From NCBI RefSeq assembly GCF_003944795.1, contig NZ_RWBG01000001.1, forward strand, positions 434,001-498,000: a DNA stretch of 64,000 nucleotides, given 5' to 3'. Within the stretch, counting starts at the first letter, position 1; every line of letters starts with the position of its first letter. The translations under genes were made by a program, and so were the position numbers. The notes below the pieces were generated by a model. It had not been told where the DNA came from. It ran no database searches and saw only the letters and a list, made by a program, of their open reading frames with translations. Shown piece by piece: positions 30,007 to 39,106 of this stretch. Source of the stretch: Mangrovimonas spongiae. Lineage in GTDB: Bacteria > Bacteroidota > Bacteroidia > Flavobacteriales > Flavobacteriaceae.

Positions 30007-30357
30007 ATGCAAATACAAGTAGTAAAATCGAAGATTCATAGAGTACAATGTACCGGCGCAGATCTTAATTATATTGGAAGTATAACTATAGATGAAGATT
30101 TAATGGATGCCGCCAACATTATACAAGGTGAGAAAGTTCAAATTGTAAATAACAACAATGGTGAACGTCTTGAAACCTATGCTATTCCTGGACCAAGAAA
30201 TAGTGGTGAAATTACACTAAACGGTGCTGCCGCAAGAAAGGTAGCTGTTGGAGATGTGTTAATTTTAATTACTTATGGTTTTATGGATATTGAAAAAGCA
30301 AAAACCTTCAAACCATCGCTTGTTTTTCCAGACGAGGCTACTAACTTATTAAAATAG
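30007..30357 (+). CDS. panD: Aspartate 1-decarboxylase proenzyme
   Basis: 116 residues, the usual size. The self-cleavage site G24-S25 ([17 protein letters not shown]) is intact and yields the pyruvoyl cofactor on the large chain; [14 protein letters not shown] and [17 protein letters not shown] are also typical. It makes beta-alanine from aspartate for PanC. The flippase-like gene follows after 3 bases. Confidence 0.97.
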   Translation: MQIQVVKSKIHRVQCTGADLNYIGSITIDEDLMDAANIIQGEKVQIVNNNNGERLETYAIPGPRNSGEITLNGAAARKVAVGDVLILITYGFMDIEKAKTFKPSLVFPDEATNLLK

Positions 30358-30360
30358 CAT

Positions 30361-31338
30361 GTGAATAGTAAAGCTAAACGTTTAATTAAGCTTTTATTAC
30401 CACTTCTTTTAGGAGTGATTTTAGTTTGGTACTCACTTTCCAAAATATCTATTTCAACACTTATAAGTTACTTTAAAAATGCCAATTATTTATGGGTGAT
30501 TGTTGGCGTATTCTTTGGTGTTTTAAGTCATTTTTCTAGAGCATATCGTTGGAAATACTTGCTAGAACCGCTAGGGTATAAACCTAGGTTTTTAAACAGT
30601 GTTATGGCCGTCTTTTCTGGCTATTTAATAAACTATACTATTCCTAGAGCTGGAGAAGTAACACGAGCTACTGTTTTAACAAATTACGAAAAAGTCCCTT
30701 TTGAAAAAAGTATAGGAACTATTGTATCTGAACGTGTTGCCGATATGATTGTTTTACTCCTTATTATTGCTATTACGCTACTTATAGAATTCGACTTTAT
30801 TTACAACCTACTCGTTGATAAATTTGATACAAAAAAAATTCTCTTAGGATTAGTTGTTTTAATCGTTCTAGGAGGTTTTATGGTAGTCTACTTTAAAAAA
30901 AGTACCTCTAAGTTAGCTATTAAAGTAAGAGGTTTTGTCGAAGGTTTAATAGAAGGTGTTTTAAGTATTTTTAAAATGAAACATAAGTGGGCTTTCATTT
31001 TTCATACACTATTTATTTGGACTATGTACATACTTATGTTTTATGTTACATCGTTTTCATTTGAAGAGATCCAGCCCATACCTTTTTCGGCTATATTAGT
31101 TGGTTTTATTACAGCTACTTTTAGTATTGCAGCAACAAATGGAGGTGTAGGGTCTTATCCAGAAGCCGTTGTAATCGCCTTTTTATTGTTTAGTTTGCCA
31201 GAAGATCCAAGTCGTGCTTTTGGATGGATTATGTGGTCTTCGCAAACCATAATGCTTGTTTTGTTAGGAGGCGTATCATTAGTGTTTTTACCATTTTATA
31301 ACAAAAAGCAGTCTACCAAACCTAAAACAAGCCATTAA
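30361..31338 (+). CDS. Flippase-like inner-membrane protein (lysylphosphatidylglycerol synthase TM-domain family)
   Basis: 325 residues with about eight membrane helices. The family pattern SHFSRAYRWKYLLEPLGYKPRFLNSVMAVFSGYLINYTIPRAGEVTRATVL and GTIVSERVADM, plus the late AATNGGVGSYPEA, matches the UPF0104/YbhN group. It lacks the cytoplasmic MprF-type synthase domain, so it is likely a lipid or lipid-linked-sugar transporter rather than a synthase. The start is GTG at 30361; the overlapping ATG at 30359 runs straight into a stop. Probably co-transcribed with panD. Confidence 0.85.
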   Translation: MNSKAKRLIKLLLPLLLGVILVWYSLSKISISTLISYFKNANYLWVIVGVFFGVLSHFSRAYRWKYLLEPLGYKPRFLNSVMAVFSGYLINYTIPRAGEVTRATVLTNYEKVPFEKSIGTIVSERVADMIVLLLIIAITLLIEFDFIYNLLVDKFDTKKILLGLVVLIVLGGFMVVYFKKSTSKLAIKVRGFVEGLIEGVLSIFKMKHKWAFIFHTLFIWTMYILMFYVTSFSFEEIQPIPFSAILVGFITATFSIAATNGGVGSYPEAVVIAFLLFSLPEDPSRAFGWIMWSSQTIMLVLLGGVSLVFLPFYNKKQSTKPKTSH

Positions 31339-31408
31339 CAAGGCTTAAATCACTTCCAATCTATACTTTATTTTTTTATCTTGCCATATCATATTAACCA
31401 AGATAAAA

Positions 31409-32557
31409 ATGAAAAACCTAATCTATATTTTAGTACTTGTATGTAGTACACAATTTGCCTTTTCACAAGTTGATTATCAAACACTTTTTTCTGAGAAATT
31501 AGGTGAAGAACGTGAGTTAAAAATACAATTACCACGAGGATATAGTGATAATACCGATAAAAGCTATCCTTTAATTATCGTTTTAGATGGCGACTATATG
31601 TTTGAAGTCGTAGCAGGAAACGTCGATTATTATTCCTATTGGGAGGACATGCCCGAAGCCATCGTAGTAGGCATTAATCAATTAGATAAAAGATATGATG
31701 ATTGTTTGTATTCCGAGCAAAACTCATTACCCGTTGAAACAGGCGTGAGTTTTTTCGAATTTATAGGAATGGAATTAATGCCATATTTAGAAAAAAACTA
31801 TAGAACAGAAAACTTTAAAATGGCCATTGGTCATGGAGAAACAGCAAATTTTATAAACTATTACTTGCTTAAAGGGCAACCATTATTTCAAGGATACGTA
31901 GTATTGTCGCCAGATTTAGCACCAGATATGATTAGCTATATTCCAGAGAAATTACAAAAAGTTGAGTCTAAGATTTTTTACTATTTAGCATCTTCAAAAA
32001 ACGATGTTAGCCATATTAAAGAGATTACAAAAACACTAGATACAGAAATAAATAAATTAGAAAATAAAAACATTCTATATAACTACCGTAGTTTTGAAGG
32101 TCCAACACATTATGCTGTTCCGGCTTATGCCATTCCAGATGCATTAATGAAAATCTTTTTTGTCTACCAACCTATTAGTAAAAAAGAATACAAAAACACT
32201 ATTTTAAAGCTAGAATCGTCTCCTGTTGAATATTTAGAAGAGAAATACCAGATGATTGAAGATCTTTTTGGCATAGAAAAGCAAATTCTAGTTAACGATT
32301 TTAGAGCCATTTCTGCAGCTATCGAAAAAACCGAACAATACCAATATTATGAAGCTTTGGGAAAATTAGCTAGAAAAGAGTATCCCGAAGCCATTTTAGG
32401 AAGCTACTATCTAGCACGCTTTTACGAAGAAACCAACGAACCTAAAAAAGCCATGAAAACATACCAATCGGCTTATGTGTTAGAAGAGCTTGGCGGAATT
32501 ACCAAAGACGAAGTATTGGAAAGAGCAGAACAAATTAAAGCAGATTTTGGATATTAA
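31409..32557 (+). CDS. Secreted alpha/beta-hydrolase-fold protein lacking the nucleophile serine
   Basis: 382 residues: signal peptide (MKNLIYILVLVCSTQFAFS), then an esterase-D/IroE-like fold (ERELKIQLPRGYSDNTDKSYPLIIVLDGDYMFEVVAGNVDYY) and a C-terminal TPR-like tail (about 300-382, YYEALGKLARKEYPEAILGSYYLARFYEE). The nucleophile elbow, normally GHSxG, reads GHGETA, so the serine is Gly143. The late histidine (GPTHYAVP) remains. It is therefore a probable pseudoenzyme, perhaps binding a ligand in the periplasm. Its stop overlaps the radA start by one base (TAATG). Confidence 0.82.
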   Translation: MKNLIYILVLVCSTQFAFSQVDYQTLFSEKLGEERELKIQLPRGYSDNTDKSYPLIIVLDGDYMFEVVAGNVDYYSYWEDMPEAIVVGINQLDKRYDDCLYSEQNSLPVETGVSFFEFIGMELMPYLEKNYRTENFKMAIGHGETANFINYYLLKGQPLFQGYVVLSPDLAPDMISYIPEKLQKVESKIFYYLASSKNDVSHIKEITKTLDTEINKLENKNILYNYRSFEGPTHYAVPAYAIPDALMKIFFVYQPISKKEYKNTILKLESSPVEYLEEKYQMIEDLFGIEKQILVNDFRAISAAIEKTEQYQYYEALGKLARKEYPEAILGSYYLARFYEETNEPKKAMKTYQSAYVLEELGGITKDEVLERAEQIKADFGY

Positions 32558-33921
32558 TGGCTAAAGTAAAAACTACCTTTTTCTGTCAAAATTGTGGCAG
32601 TCAATTTTCAAAATGGCAAGGGCAATGTACAGCTTGTAAAGCCTGGAATACGATTGTGGAAGAAGTGGTGCAAAAACCAGAAAAAAGCGACTGGAAAGCC
32701 AATAATGCTACAACCCCAACAAAGCGTGTATCCAAACCACTCAAAATAGGCGATATTGATACGACTGAGGATATTCGGTTTAATACCGAAGACACCGAAT
32801 TTAACCGCGTACTTGGTGGCGGATTAGTTCCAGGATCTTTAACCCTATTAGGTGGCGAACCCGGTATTGGAAAAAGTACGCTGCTACTTCAAATAGCTTT
32901 AAAATTACCGTTCAAAACCCTTTATGTTTCTGGTGAAGAGAGCCAAAAGCAAATAAAAATGCGTGCCGAACGCATTAACCCTAAAACCAATAATTGCTAC
33001 ATTTTAACAGAAACCAAAACTCAAAATATCTTTAGACAAATTGAAGCATTAGAGCCAGATATTGTCGTAGTCGATTCTATCCAAACACTACATAGCGATT
33101 ATATTGAAAGTTCTAGCGGAAGTATTTCGCAAATTAAAGAATGCACCACCGAACTCATTAAATTTGCTAAAGAAACGGCAACCCCTGTAATTCTTATTGG
33201 TCATATTACCAAAGACGGTCATATTGCTGGGCCAAAAATTTTGGAACATATGGTTGATACGGTTTTACAGTTTGAGGGCGACCGCAATCATGTATTCAGA
33301 ATTCTTCGAGCACACAAAAACCGTTTTGGCTCTACTAACGAATTAGGGATTTACGAAATGCAAGGTTCGGGTTTACGTGAAGTAACCAATCCTAGTGAAA
33401 TTTTAATCTCCAAAAAAGATGGCGAGCTTAGCGGAAATGCCGTAGCTGCAACTCTAGAAGGTATGCGCCCGTTAATGATAGAGGTGCAAGCACTAGTTAG
33501 CTCAGCTGTTTATGGTACACCACAACGTAGCGCCACAGGATTTAATGCCAAGCGGTTAAATATGTTGCTTGCTGTTTTAGAAAAACGTGCTGGGTTTCGC
33601 CTTGGAGCAAAAGACGTTTTTTTAAATATCACTGGAGGTATCACAGTCGATGATCCAGCGATTGATTTAGCTGTAGTCGCAGCTATTTTATCGTCTAACG
33701 AAGATGAGGCCTTACCAAGTGATTATTGTTTCGCTGCCGAGGTTGGTTTGTCAGGAGAAGTGCGACCAGTACAACGTGTAGAACAACGTATTTTAGAAGC
33801 CGAAAAACTAGGGTTTTCAACCATTTTTGTGTCGAAATACAACAAAATTTCCCTTAAAAACACCAAAATTACAATTCAGTTAATTTCTAAAGTAGAAGAT
33901 TTGGTTGGAATTCTGGTTTAA
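32557..33921 (+). CDS. radA: DNA repair protein RadA (Sms)
   Basis: 454 residues, full length. The C4 zinc finger (C10, C13, C24, C27), Walker A GGEPGIGKST, the RadA-specific KNRFG (HKNRFGSTNELGIYEM) and the Lon-like C-terminal domain (GGITVDDPAIDLAVVAAILSS) are present. It is a RecA-like helicase that drives branch migration at recombination intermediates. Translationally coupled to the preceding hydrolase-like gene. Confidence 0.97.
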   Translation: MAKVKTTFFCQNCGSQFSKWQGQCTACKAWNTIVEEVVQKPEKSDWKANNATTPTKRVSKPLKIGDIDTTEDIRFNTEDTEFNRVLGGGLVPGSLTLLGGEPGIGKSTLLLQIALKLPFKTLYVSGEESQKQIKMRAERINPKTNNCYILTETKTQNIFRQIEALEPDIVVVDSIQTLHSDYIESSSGSISQIKECTTELIKFAKETATPVILIGHITKDGHIAGPKILEHMVDTVLQFEGDRNHVFRILRAHKNRFGSTNELGIYEMQGSGLREVTNPSEILISKKDGELSGNAVAATLEGMRPLMIEVQALVSSAVYGTPQRSATGFNAKRLNMLLAVLEKRAGFRLGAKDVFLNITGGITVDDPAIDLAVVAAILSSNEDEALPSDYCFAAEVGLSGEVRPVQRVEQRILEAEKLGFSTIFVSKYNKISLKNTKITIQLISKVEDLVGILV

Positions 33922-33993
33922 TTTACACCAATTCAACAGTCCTATTTACTTAAAAATCATTAATTTCGCAGGTCGATTAGAATTAATGAAATA

Positions 33994-36900
33994 ATGAGTA
34001 AAAAATTCCCTGAATATAAAGGTCTTGACTTGCCAAAAGTAGCAGGAGACATCTTAGAGTATTGGAAAGAAAATAAAGTTTTTGAAAAAAGTGTAACCTC
34101 TCGCGAAGGTAACAAGCCATTTGTGTTTTTTGAAGGGCCGCCTTCGGCCAATGGGTTGCCTGGTGTTCATCACGTTTTAGCACGCGCCATCAAGGATATT
34201 TTCCCACGTTACAAAACGATGAAAGGCTATCAAGTAAAACGTAAAGCAGGTTGGGATACTCATGGGTTGCCTGTTGAGCTTGGTGTAGAGAAAGAATTAG
34301 GGATTACCAAAGAAGATATTGGGAAAACCATTTCTGTAGAAGACTACAACGAAGCGTGTCGAAAAGCCGTAATGCGTTATACCGATATTTGGAACGACCT
34401 TACCGAAAAAATGGGGTATTGGGTAGATATGGACGATCCATATGTAACCTACGAACCCAAATATATGGAAAGCGTTTGGTGGTTGTTAAAACAGATTTAC
34501 AATAAAAACTTACTGTATAAAGGCTATACCATTCAGCCATATTCACCTAAAGCAGGAACTGGGCTAAGCTCGCACGAGTTAAATCAGCCAGGGACTTATC
34601 AAGATGTGACCGATACCACGGTTGTAGCGCAATTTAAAGCTATAGAAAACACCTTGCCTGATTTTCTGGAAAACCAAGGCGATATTCACTTTTTAGCTTG
34701 GACGACAACCCCTTGGACGTTACCAAGTAACACAGCGTTAACCGTTGGCCCAAAAATAGATTATGTGTTGGTAGAAACATTTAACCAATACACGTTCGAG
34801 CCTATAAAAGTCGTGGTTGGAAAACCATTAGTAGGCAAACAATTTACAGGAAAATATGTTGAAGCTGAAAGTGAAGCAGATATTACAAATTATTCTAAAG
34901 AAGACAAGAAAATTCCATATCGCATCATAAAAGAATTTAAAGGTGTCGATTTAGTAGGGATTAAATACGAACAATTATTACCGTATGCTTTACCAAACGA
35001 TAACCCTGAGAATGCTTTCCGCGTTATTTCTGGAGATTTCGTGACTACAGAAGATGGTACAGGAATCGTTCATACTGCGCCAACCTTTGGCGCCGATGAT
35101 GCTTTGGTAGCTAAACAAGCCAATCCGCCAGTGCCACCAATGTTGGTAAAAGACGAGAATGATAATTTAGTGCCTTTGGTGAATTTACAAGGGAAATTCC
35201 GTCCAGAAATGGGTGAATTTGCTGGAAAATACGTTAAAAACGAATATTATAACGATGGCGAAGCTCCAGAAAAATCAGTTGATGTAGAACTAGCCATTAA
35301 ACTTAAAATAGAAAACAAAGCCTTTAAGGTTGAAAAATACAAACACAGTTATCCCAACTGTTGGCGTACAGATAAGCCTATTCTTTACTATCCATTAGAT
35401 TCTTGGTTTATAAAAGTAACCGATGTTAAAGAGCGTATGGTGGAATTAAACAACACCATCAACTGGAAACCAAAAGCTACTGGAACAGGGCGTTTTGGTA
35501 ATTGGTTGGCCAATGCCAACGATTGGAACTTGTCGCGCTCACGTTATTGGGGTATTCCATTGCCAATTTGGAGAACCGAAGATGGTAAAGAAGACATCTG
35601 TATCGGTTCGGTTGAAGAATTAAAAACCGAAATGGCAAAGGCTGTTGAGGCGGGTGTGCTTTCAAAAGATATTTTTGAAGATTTTGAAGTAGGCAATATG
35701 AGCGACGAAAACTATGCCACTTTAGATTTGCATAAAAATATTGTCGACCAAATTACCTTGGTGTCACCATCGGGGCAACCAATGAAACGCGAAGCCGATT
35801 TAATTGATGTGTGGTTCGATTCTGGAAGTATGCCATATGCACAATGGCATTATCCGTTTGAAAACAAAGAAAAAATAGATGAACACACCTCGTATCCTGC
35901 CGATTTTATTGCCGAAGGAGTCGATCAAACTAGAGGTTGGTTCTATACGCTTCATGCCATTGGAACGATGGTTTTCGATTCGGTAGCGTATAAAAATGTG
36001 GTGTCAAATGGTTTGGTGCTAGATAAAAACGGACAAAAAATGTCTAAACGCTTAGGAAATGCTGTCGATCCGTTTGAAACCTTATCAAACTATGGTGCCG
36101 ATGCTACGCGTTGGTATATGATAAGTAATGCTAATCCTTGGGATAATTTAAAGTTCGATTTAGATGGTGTAGAAGAAGTAAAACGTAAGTTCTTCGGAAC
36201 ACTTTACAACACTTATTCTTTCTTCAGCTTATATACTAATCTGGATGGCTTTAAATATGAAGAAGCCGATATTCCTCTAGAAGAACGCCCAGAATTAGAC
36301 CGTTGGATTTTATCGGAATTGCATACCTTAATTAAAAAGGTAGATGAATTCTATGCCGGGTACGAACCTACAAAGGCGGCAAGAGCCATTTCAGAATTCA
36401 CACAAGAATATTTAAGTAACTGGTACGTGCGTTTAAGTAGAAGACGTTTCTGGAAAGGTGATTACCAAGCTGATAAGATTTCGGCTTACCAAACCTTATA
36501 TACGTGTATGGTAACCCTAGCCAAATTAGGTGCGCCAATAGCACCATTTTATATGGACAGACTTTACCAAGACTTAACACAGGTAACACAAAAAGAAAAC
36601 GTTGAAAGCGTACATTTGGCTGAGTTCCCAAAATATAATGAAAGTTATATTGATAAAAGCTTGGAACGCAAAATGGAGAATGCACAAATCATTTCGTCTT
36701 TAGTGTTATCGTTACGAGCTAAGGAGAAAATAAAAGTGCGCCAACCATTACAAAAAATAATGATTCCAGTTGATAATGAACAACAAAAGGAAGAAATTAT
36801 GGCGGTTGCCGATTTGATAAAACGAGAGGTTAACATTAAAGAAGTCGAGCTCATGGAAGACGCTTCCGATATTTTGGTGAAGCAAATAAAACCTAACTTT

Positions 36901-37398
36901 AAAGTATTAGGACCGCGTTTTGGAAAAGATATGAAGCTGATTGCTAGTGCGGTAAACCAGTTTTCGGCAGCAGATATCAAAAAAATCGAGCAAAATGGTG
37001 AAATTGACGTTGAAATTAATGGAAAAAATGTTACTTTAGGGCTTGCCGATGTGGAAATTACATCGCAAGACATTGAAGGTTGGTTGGTAGCTAACGAAGG
37101 CTCCTTAACCGTTGCCTTAGATGTAACACTTACTGATCATTTACGAAGAGAAGGTATTGCTCGTGAGCTCGTAAACCGTATTCAAAATTTACGTAAAGAT
37201 TCAGGATTTGAAGTCACAGATCGTATCGATGTAAAGCTTCAAAAAGATGATAATATTGTTAAGGCTGTAGATACAAACCTTGATTATATCAAGTCTGAAA
37301 CCTTAACCGAAGAACTTGAAATTATGGACTCTGTAAACAATGGTATAGAAATTGCCTTTGATGAGGTAACGACCAAATTGTTTATACAAAAACATTAA
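33994..37398 (+). CDS. ileS: Isoleucyl-tRNA synthetase, eukaryote-like (IleS2-type) features
   Basis: 1134 residues, longer than the approximately 940-residue classical bacterial form. The ATP-site motifs are PPSANGLPGVHHVLAR (HIGH variant) and KMSKRLGN (KMSKS variant with Arg). The editing CP1 domain (WTTTPWTLPSNTAL) is complete. KMSKR and the long C-terminal half without an obvious zinc finger are traits of the type that includes mupirocin-resistant enzymes. It charges tRNA-Ile in the cytoplasm. The next gene follows after 4 bases. Confidence 0.97.
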   Translation: MSKKFPEYKGLDLPKVAGDILEYWKENKVFEKSVTSREGNKPFVFFEGPPSANGLPGVHHVLARAIKDIFPRYKTMKGYQVKRKAGWDTHGLPVELGVEKELGITKEDIGKTISVEDYNEACRKAVMRYTDIWNDLTEKMGYWVDMDDPYVTYEPKYMESVWWLLKQIYNKNLLYKGYTIQPYSPKAGTGLSSHELNQPGTYQDVTDTTVVAQFKAIENTLPDFLENQGDIHFLAWTTTPWTLPSNTALTVGPKIDYVLVETFNQYTFEPIKVVVGKPLVGKQFTGKYVEAESEADITNYSKEDKKIPYRIIKEFKGVDLVGIKYEQLLPYALPNDNPENAFRVISGDFVTTEDGTGIVHTAPTFGADDALVAKQANPPVPPMLVKDENDNLVPLVNLQGKFRPEMGEFAGKYVKNEYYNDGEAPEKSVDVELAIKLKIENKAFKVEKYKHSYPNCWRTDKPILYYPLDSWFIKVTDVKERMVELNNTINWKPKATGTGRFGNWLANANDWNLSRSRYWGIPLPIWRTEDGKEDICIGSVEELKTEMAKAVEAGVLSKDIFEDFEVGNMSDENYATLDLHKNIVDQITLVSPSGQPMKREADLIDVWFDSGSMPYAQWHYPFENKEKIDEHTSYPADFIAEGVDQTRGWFYTLHAIGTMVFDSVAYKNVVSNGLVLDKNGQKMSKRLGNAVDPFETLSNYGADATRWYMISNANPWDNLKFDLDGVEEVKRKFFGTLYNTYSFFSLYTNLDGFKYEEADIPLEERPELDRWILSELHTLIKKVDEFYAGYEPTKAARAISEFTQEYLSNWYVRLSRRRFWKGDYQADKISAYQTLYTCMVTLAKLGAPIAPFYMDRLYQDLTQVTQKENVESVHLAEFPKYNESYIDKSLERKMENAQIISSLVLSLRAKEKIKVRQPLQKIMIPVDNEQQKEEIMAVADLIKREVNIKEVELMEDASDILVKQIKPNFKVLGPRFGKDMKLIASAVNQFSAADIKKIEQNGEIDVEINGKNVTLGLADVEITSQDIEGWLVANEGSLTVALDVTLTDHLRREGIARELVNRIQNLRKDSGFEVTDRIDVKLQKDDNIVKAVDTNLDYIKSETLTEELEIMDSVNNGIEIAFDEVTTKLFIQKH

Positions 37399-37402
37399 CA
37401 TT

Positions 37403-37786
37403 ATGTCAGCAGATACAAACGTAAGATACTCAGATAAAGATTTAGAAGAGTTTAGACAAATTATTCAAGAAAAGATTGATAAAGCCGAACATGATTTGGG
37501 CTTAATCAAATCGGCCTACATGAACGATTTAAACAATGGTACAGACGATACCTCTCCAACGTTTAAAGCGTTTGAAGAAGGTAGTGAAACCATGAGTAAA
37601 GAAGCCAATTCGCAATTAGCTATTCGTCAAGAAAAGTTTATTCGTGATTTAAAAAATGCACTCATCCGAATTGAAAATAAAACTTACGGCGTGTGTCGTG
37701 TAACCGGAAAACTTATTAAAAAAGAACGTTTGTTGCTAGTGCCACATGCTACGTTAAGTATTGAAGCTAAAAACATGCAAAAATAA
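37403..37786 (+). CDS. TraR/DksA-family protein without a zinc-finger cysteine set
   Basis: 127 residues: an N-terminal coiled coil (DLEEFRQIIQEKIDKAEHDL...) followed by the family C-terminal domain NKTYGVCRVTGKLIKKERLLLVPHATLSIEAKN. Only one cysteine, C98, is left of the usual four of the zinc finger; CRVT stands where CxxC should be. DksA-type proteins bind the RNA polymerase secondary channel and tune transcription. The acidic coiled-coil tip (TDDTSPTFKAFEEGSETMSKE) is kept. It follows ileS directly and ends in a strong terminator. Confidence 0.88.
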   Translation: MSADTNVRYSDKDLEEFRQIIQEKIDKAEHDLGLIKSAYMNDLNNGTDDTSPTFKAFEEGSETMSKEANSQLAIRQEKFIRDLKNALIRIENKTYGVCRVTGKLIKKERLLLVPHATLSIEAKNMQK

Positions 37787-37810
37787 TCTCTTTATTAATA
37801 ACATATTGTA

Positions 37811-37847
37811 TTAAAAGCGCTTCCCTATCGAAGCGCTTTTTGTTTTT
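37811..37847 (+). terminator. Intrinsic terminator after the DksA-like gene
   Basis: AAAAGCGCTTC (37813-37823) pairs with GAAGCGCTTTT (37830-37840) around CCTATC, followed by T-rich sequence. The hairpin lies inside the open frame of the next gene. Confidence 0.85.
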
Positions 37848-38454
37848 AATCTATGTGTTAATCTGGTTTTTTACACCGGTTTTAATAGCGCAACAACATA
37901 TAGAGCGCCAAATAGATTTATCAAGCGTACAGCATATTAATATAAATGCCAATAAAAGCTTTAAAGTACAAGTTAAAACAAACAATACTACAAGAGCAGA
38001 AGTAACGTTAAAATCTGAAGGTGAGTACGGAAATCAGCTAGCTTTAATTACAACAATTAAAAACGACACGCTTTATATCTCGAGTGAGTTTCAACCTTTG
38101 TTTAAGGTATATGATGATAAACTTGCCGCACATAAAGTAACGTCCTTAGAGTTAGACATAAGTTTACCTCAAGAGAAAGAGGTTTATCTAAAAAGCGATA
38201 TAGCAAATGTGTTTTGTAAAGGTGAGTTTAACCGTTTAGTCATAGAGTTGGTTAATGGGCAATTTCATGGTGATAATATAATTGGAAACGCAACCATAAA
38301 TACCATTCGAGGGAACATTTATATACAAACGATTTATACAGAACAAACACATTTTAAGTCTCAAAATAGATCATCTAAAACAATCGTTAATAAAACATTT
38401 AAACAAACTTTAAATTCTATTAATGGTAGTATATTTATCTCTAAAATTGAATAA
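37840..38454 (+). CDS. Secreted beta-rich protein, DUF2807/GIN-domain-like; start uncertain
   Basis: From the first canonical start (TTG, 37840) it has 204 residues: a hydrophobic leader (FLIYVLIWFFTPVLIAQQ) and a beta-helix-like body (INANKSFKVQVKTNN...VYLKSDIANVFCKGEFNRLVIELVNGQFHGDNIIGNATINTIRGNIYI), as in GIN/DUF2807 proteins. The frame stays open upstream to 37801 and there encodes IKSASLSKRFLFLIY, a proper positively charged signal-peptide n-region, but with no ATG, GTG or TTG; an ATT at 37810 would fit. That part overlaps the terminator hairpin. Function unknown. lspA follows 30 bp later. Confidence 0.65.
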   Translation: MFLIYVLIWFFTPVLIAQQHIERQIDLSSVQHININANKSFKVQVKTNNTTRAEVTLKSEGEYGNQLALITTIKNDTLYISSEFQPLFKVYDDKLAAHKVTSLELDISLPQEKEVYLKSDIANVFCKGEFNRLVIELVNGQFHGDNIIGNATINTIRGNIYIQTIYTEQTHFKSQNRSSKTIVNKTFKQTLNSINGSIFISKIE

Positions 38455-38460
38455 TATGTC

Positions 38461-38468
38461 TATTTTTG
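38461..38468 (+). promoter_or_regulatory. -7 promoter element for lspA
   Basis: TATTTTTG, an exact TAnnTTTG match, 16 bp before the lspA ATG at 38485. Confidence 0.5.
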
Positions 38469-38484
38469 CTGTCAACCCTTTGGC

Positions 38485-39105
38485 ATGTCATTAAAGAAAT
38501 CTATACTACTTATATTTATTATTTTACTTATCGATCAAGTGAGTAAAATTTATATTAAAACACATTTTGTTATTGGTGATGATGTCGAGATTTTTAAATG
38601 GTTTCGAATTTATTTTATTGAAAATGATGGTATGGCTTGGGGAACAAAAATTAGCGATTTTATACCTTCCATTTCTGATAGAACAGCTAAGTTGTCACTC
38701 ACTATTTTTCGCGTAGTAGCCATTTTTGGAATAGGCTACTGGCTATACGATGTTACAAGAAAGCAAAGTTCTAAAATACTGGTGGTTTCAGTTGCATTGA
38801 TTTTTGCTGGAGCCCTAGGAAATATAATCGACTCGGTATTTTACGGGGCTATTTTTAACGATAGTTATGGGCAAATTGCTAGTTTTTTACCAGAAGAAGG
38901 CGGCTATGATACCTTGTTTCATGGAAAAGTAGTAGATATGCTGTATTTCCCAATATGGAAAGGCTATCTACCCGAATGGATCCCTTATTACGGTGGTAAA
39001 TACTTTACCTTTTTCGAACCCGTTTTTAATATCGCCGATGTGGCCATTAGCACCGGCTTTGGAATGTTAATTGTCTTTAATAAAAAAGCGTTTTCAAAGG
39101 AGTAG
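38485..39105 (+). CDS. lspA: Lipoprotein signal peptidase (signal peptidase II)
   Basis: 206 residues, about 40 more than the classical enzyme. Family motifs: LLIDQVSKIYIKTHF, IENDGMAWG, GNIIDSVFYG (first catalytic Asp) and FNIADVAISTG (second catalytic Asp). The extra residues lie mainly between the two aspartates (NDSYGQIASFLPEEGGYDTLFHGK...GKYFTFFE), a region often extended in Bacteroidota. It cleaves lipoprotein signal peptides in the inner membrane and is needed for the several lipoproteins coded in this window. Confidence 0.95.
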   Translation: MSLKKSILLIFIILLIDQVSKIYIKTHFVIGDDVEIFKWFRIYFIENDGMAWGTKISDFIPSISDRTAKLSLTIFRVVAIFGIGYWLYDVTRKQSSKILVVSVALIFAGALGNIIDSVFYGAIFNDSYGQIASFLPEEGGYDTLFHGKVVDMLYFPIWKGYLPEWIPYYGGKYFTFFEPVFNIADVAISTGFGMLIVFNKKAFSKE

Positions 39106-39106
39106 T

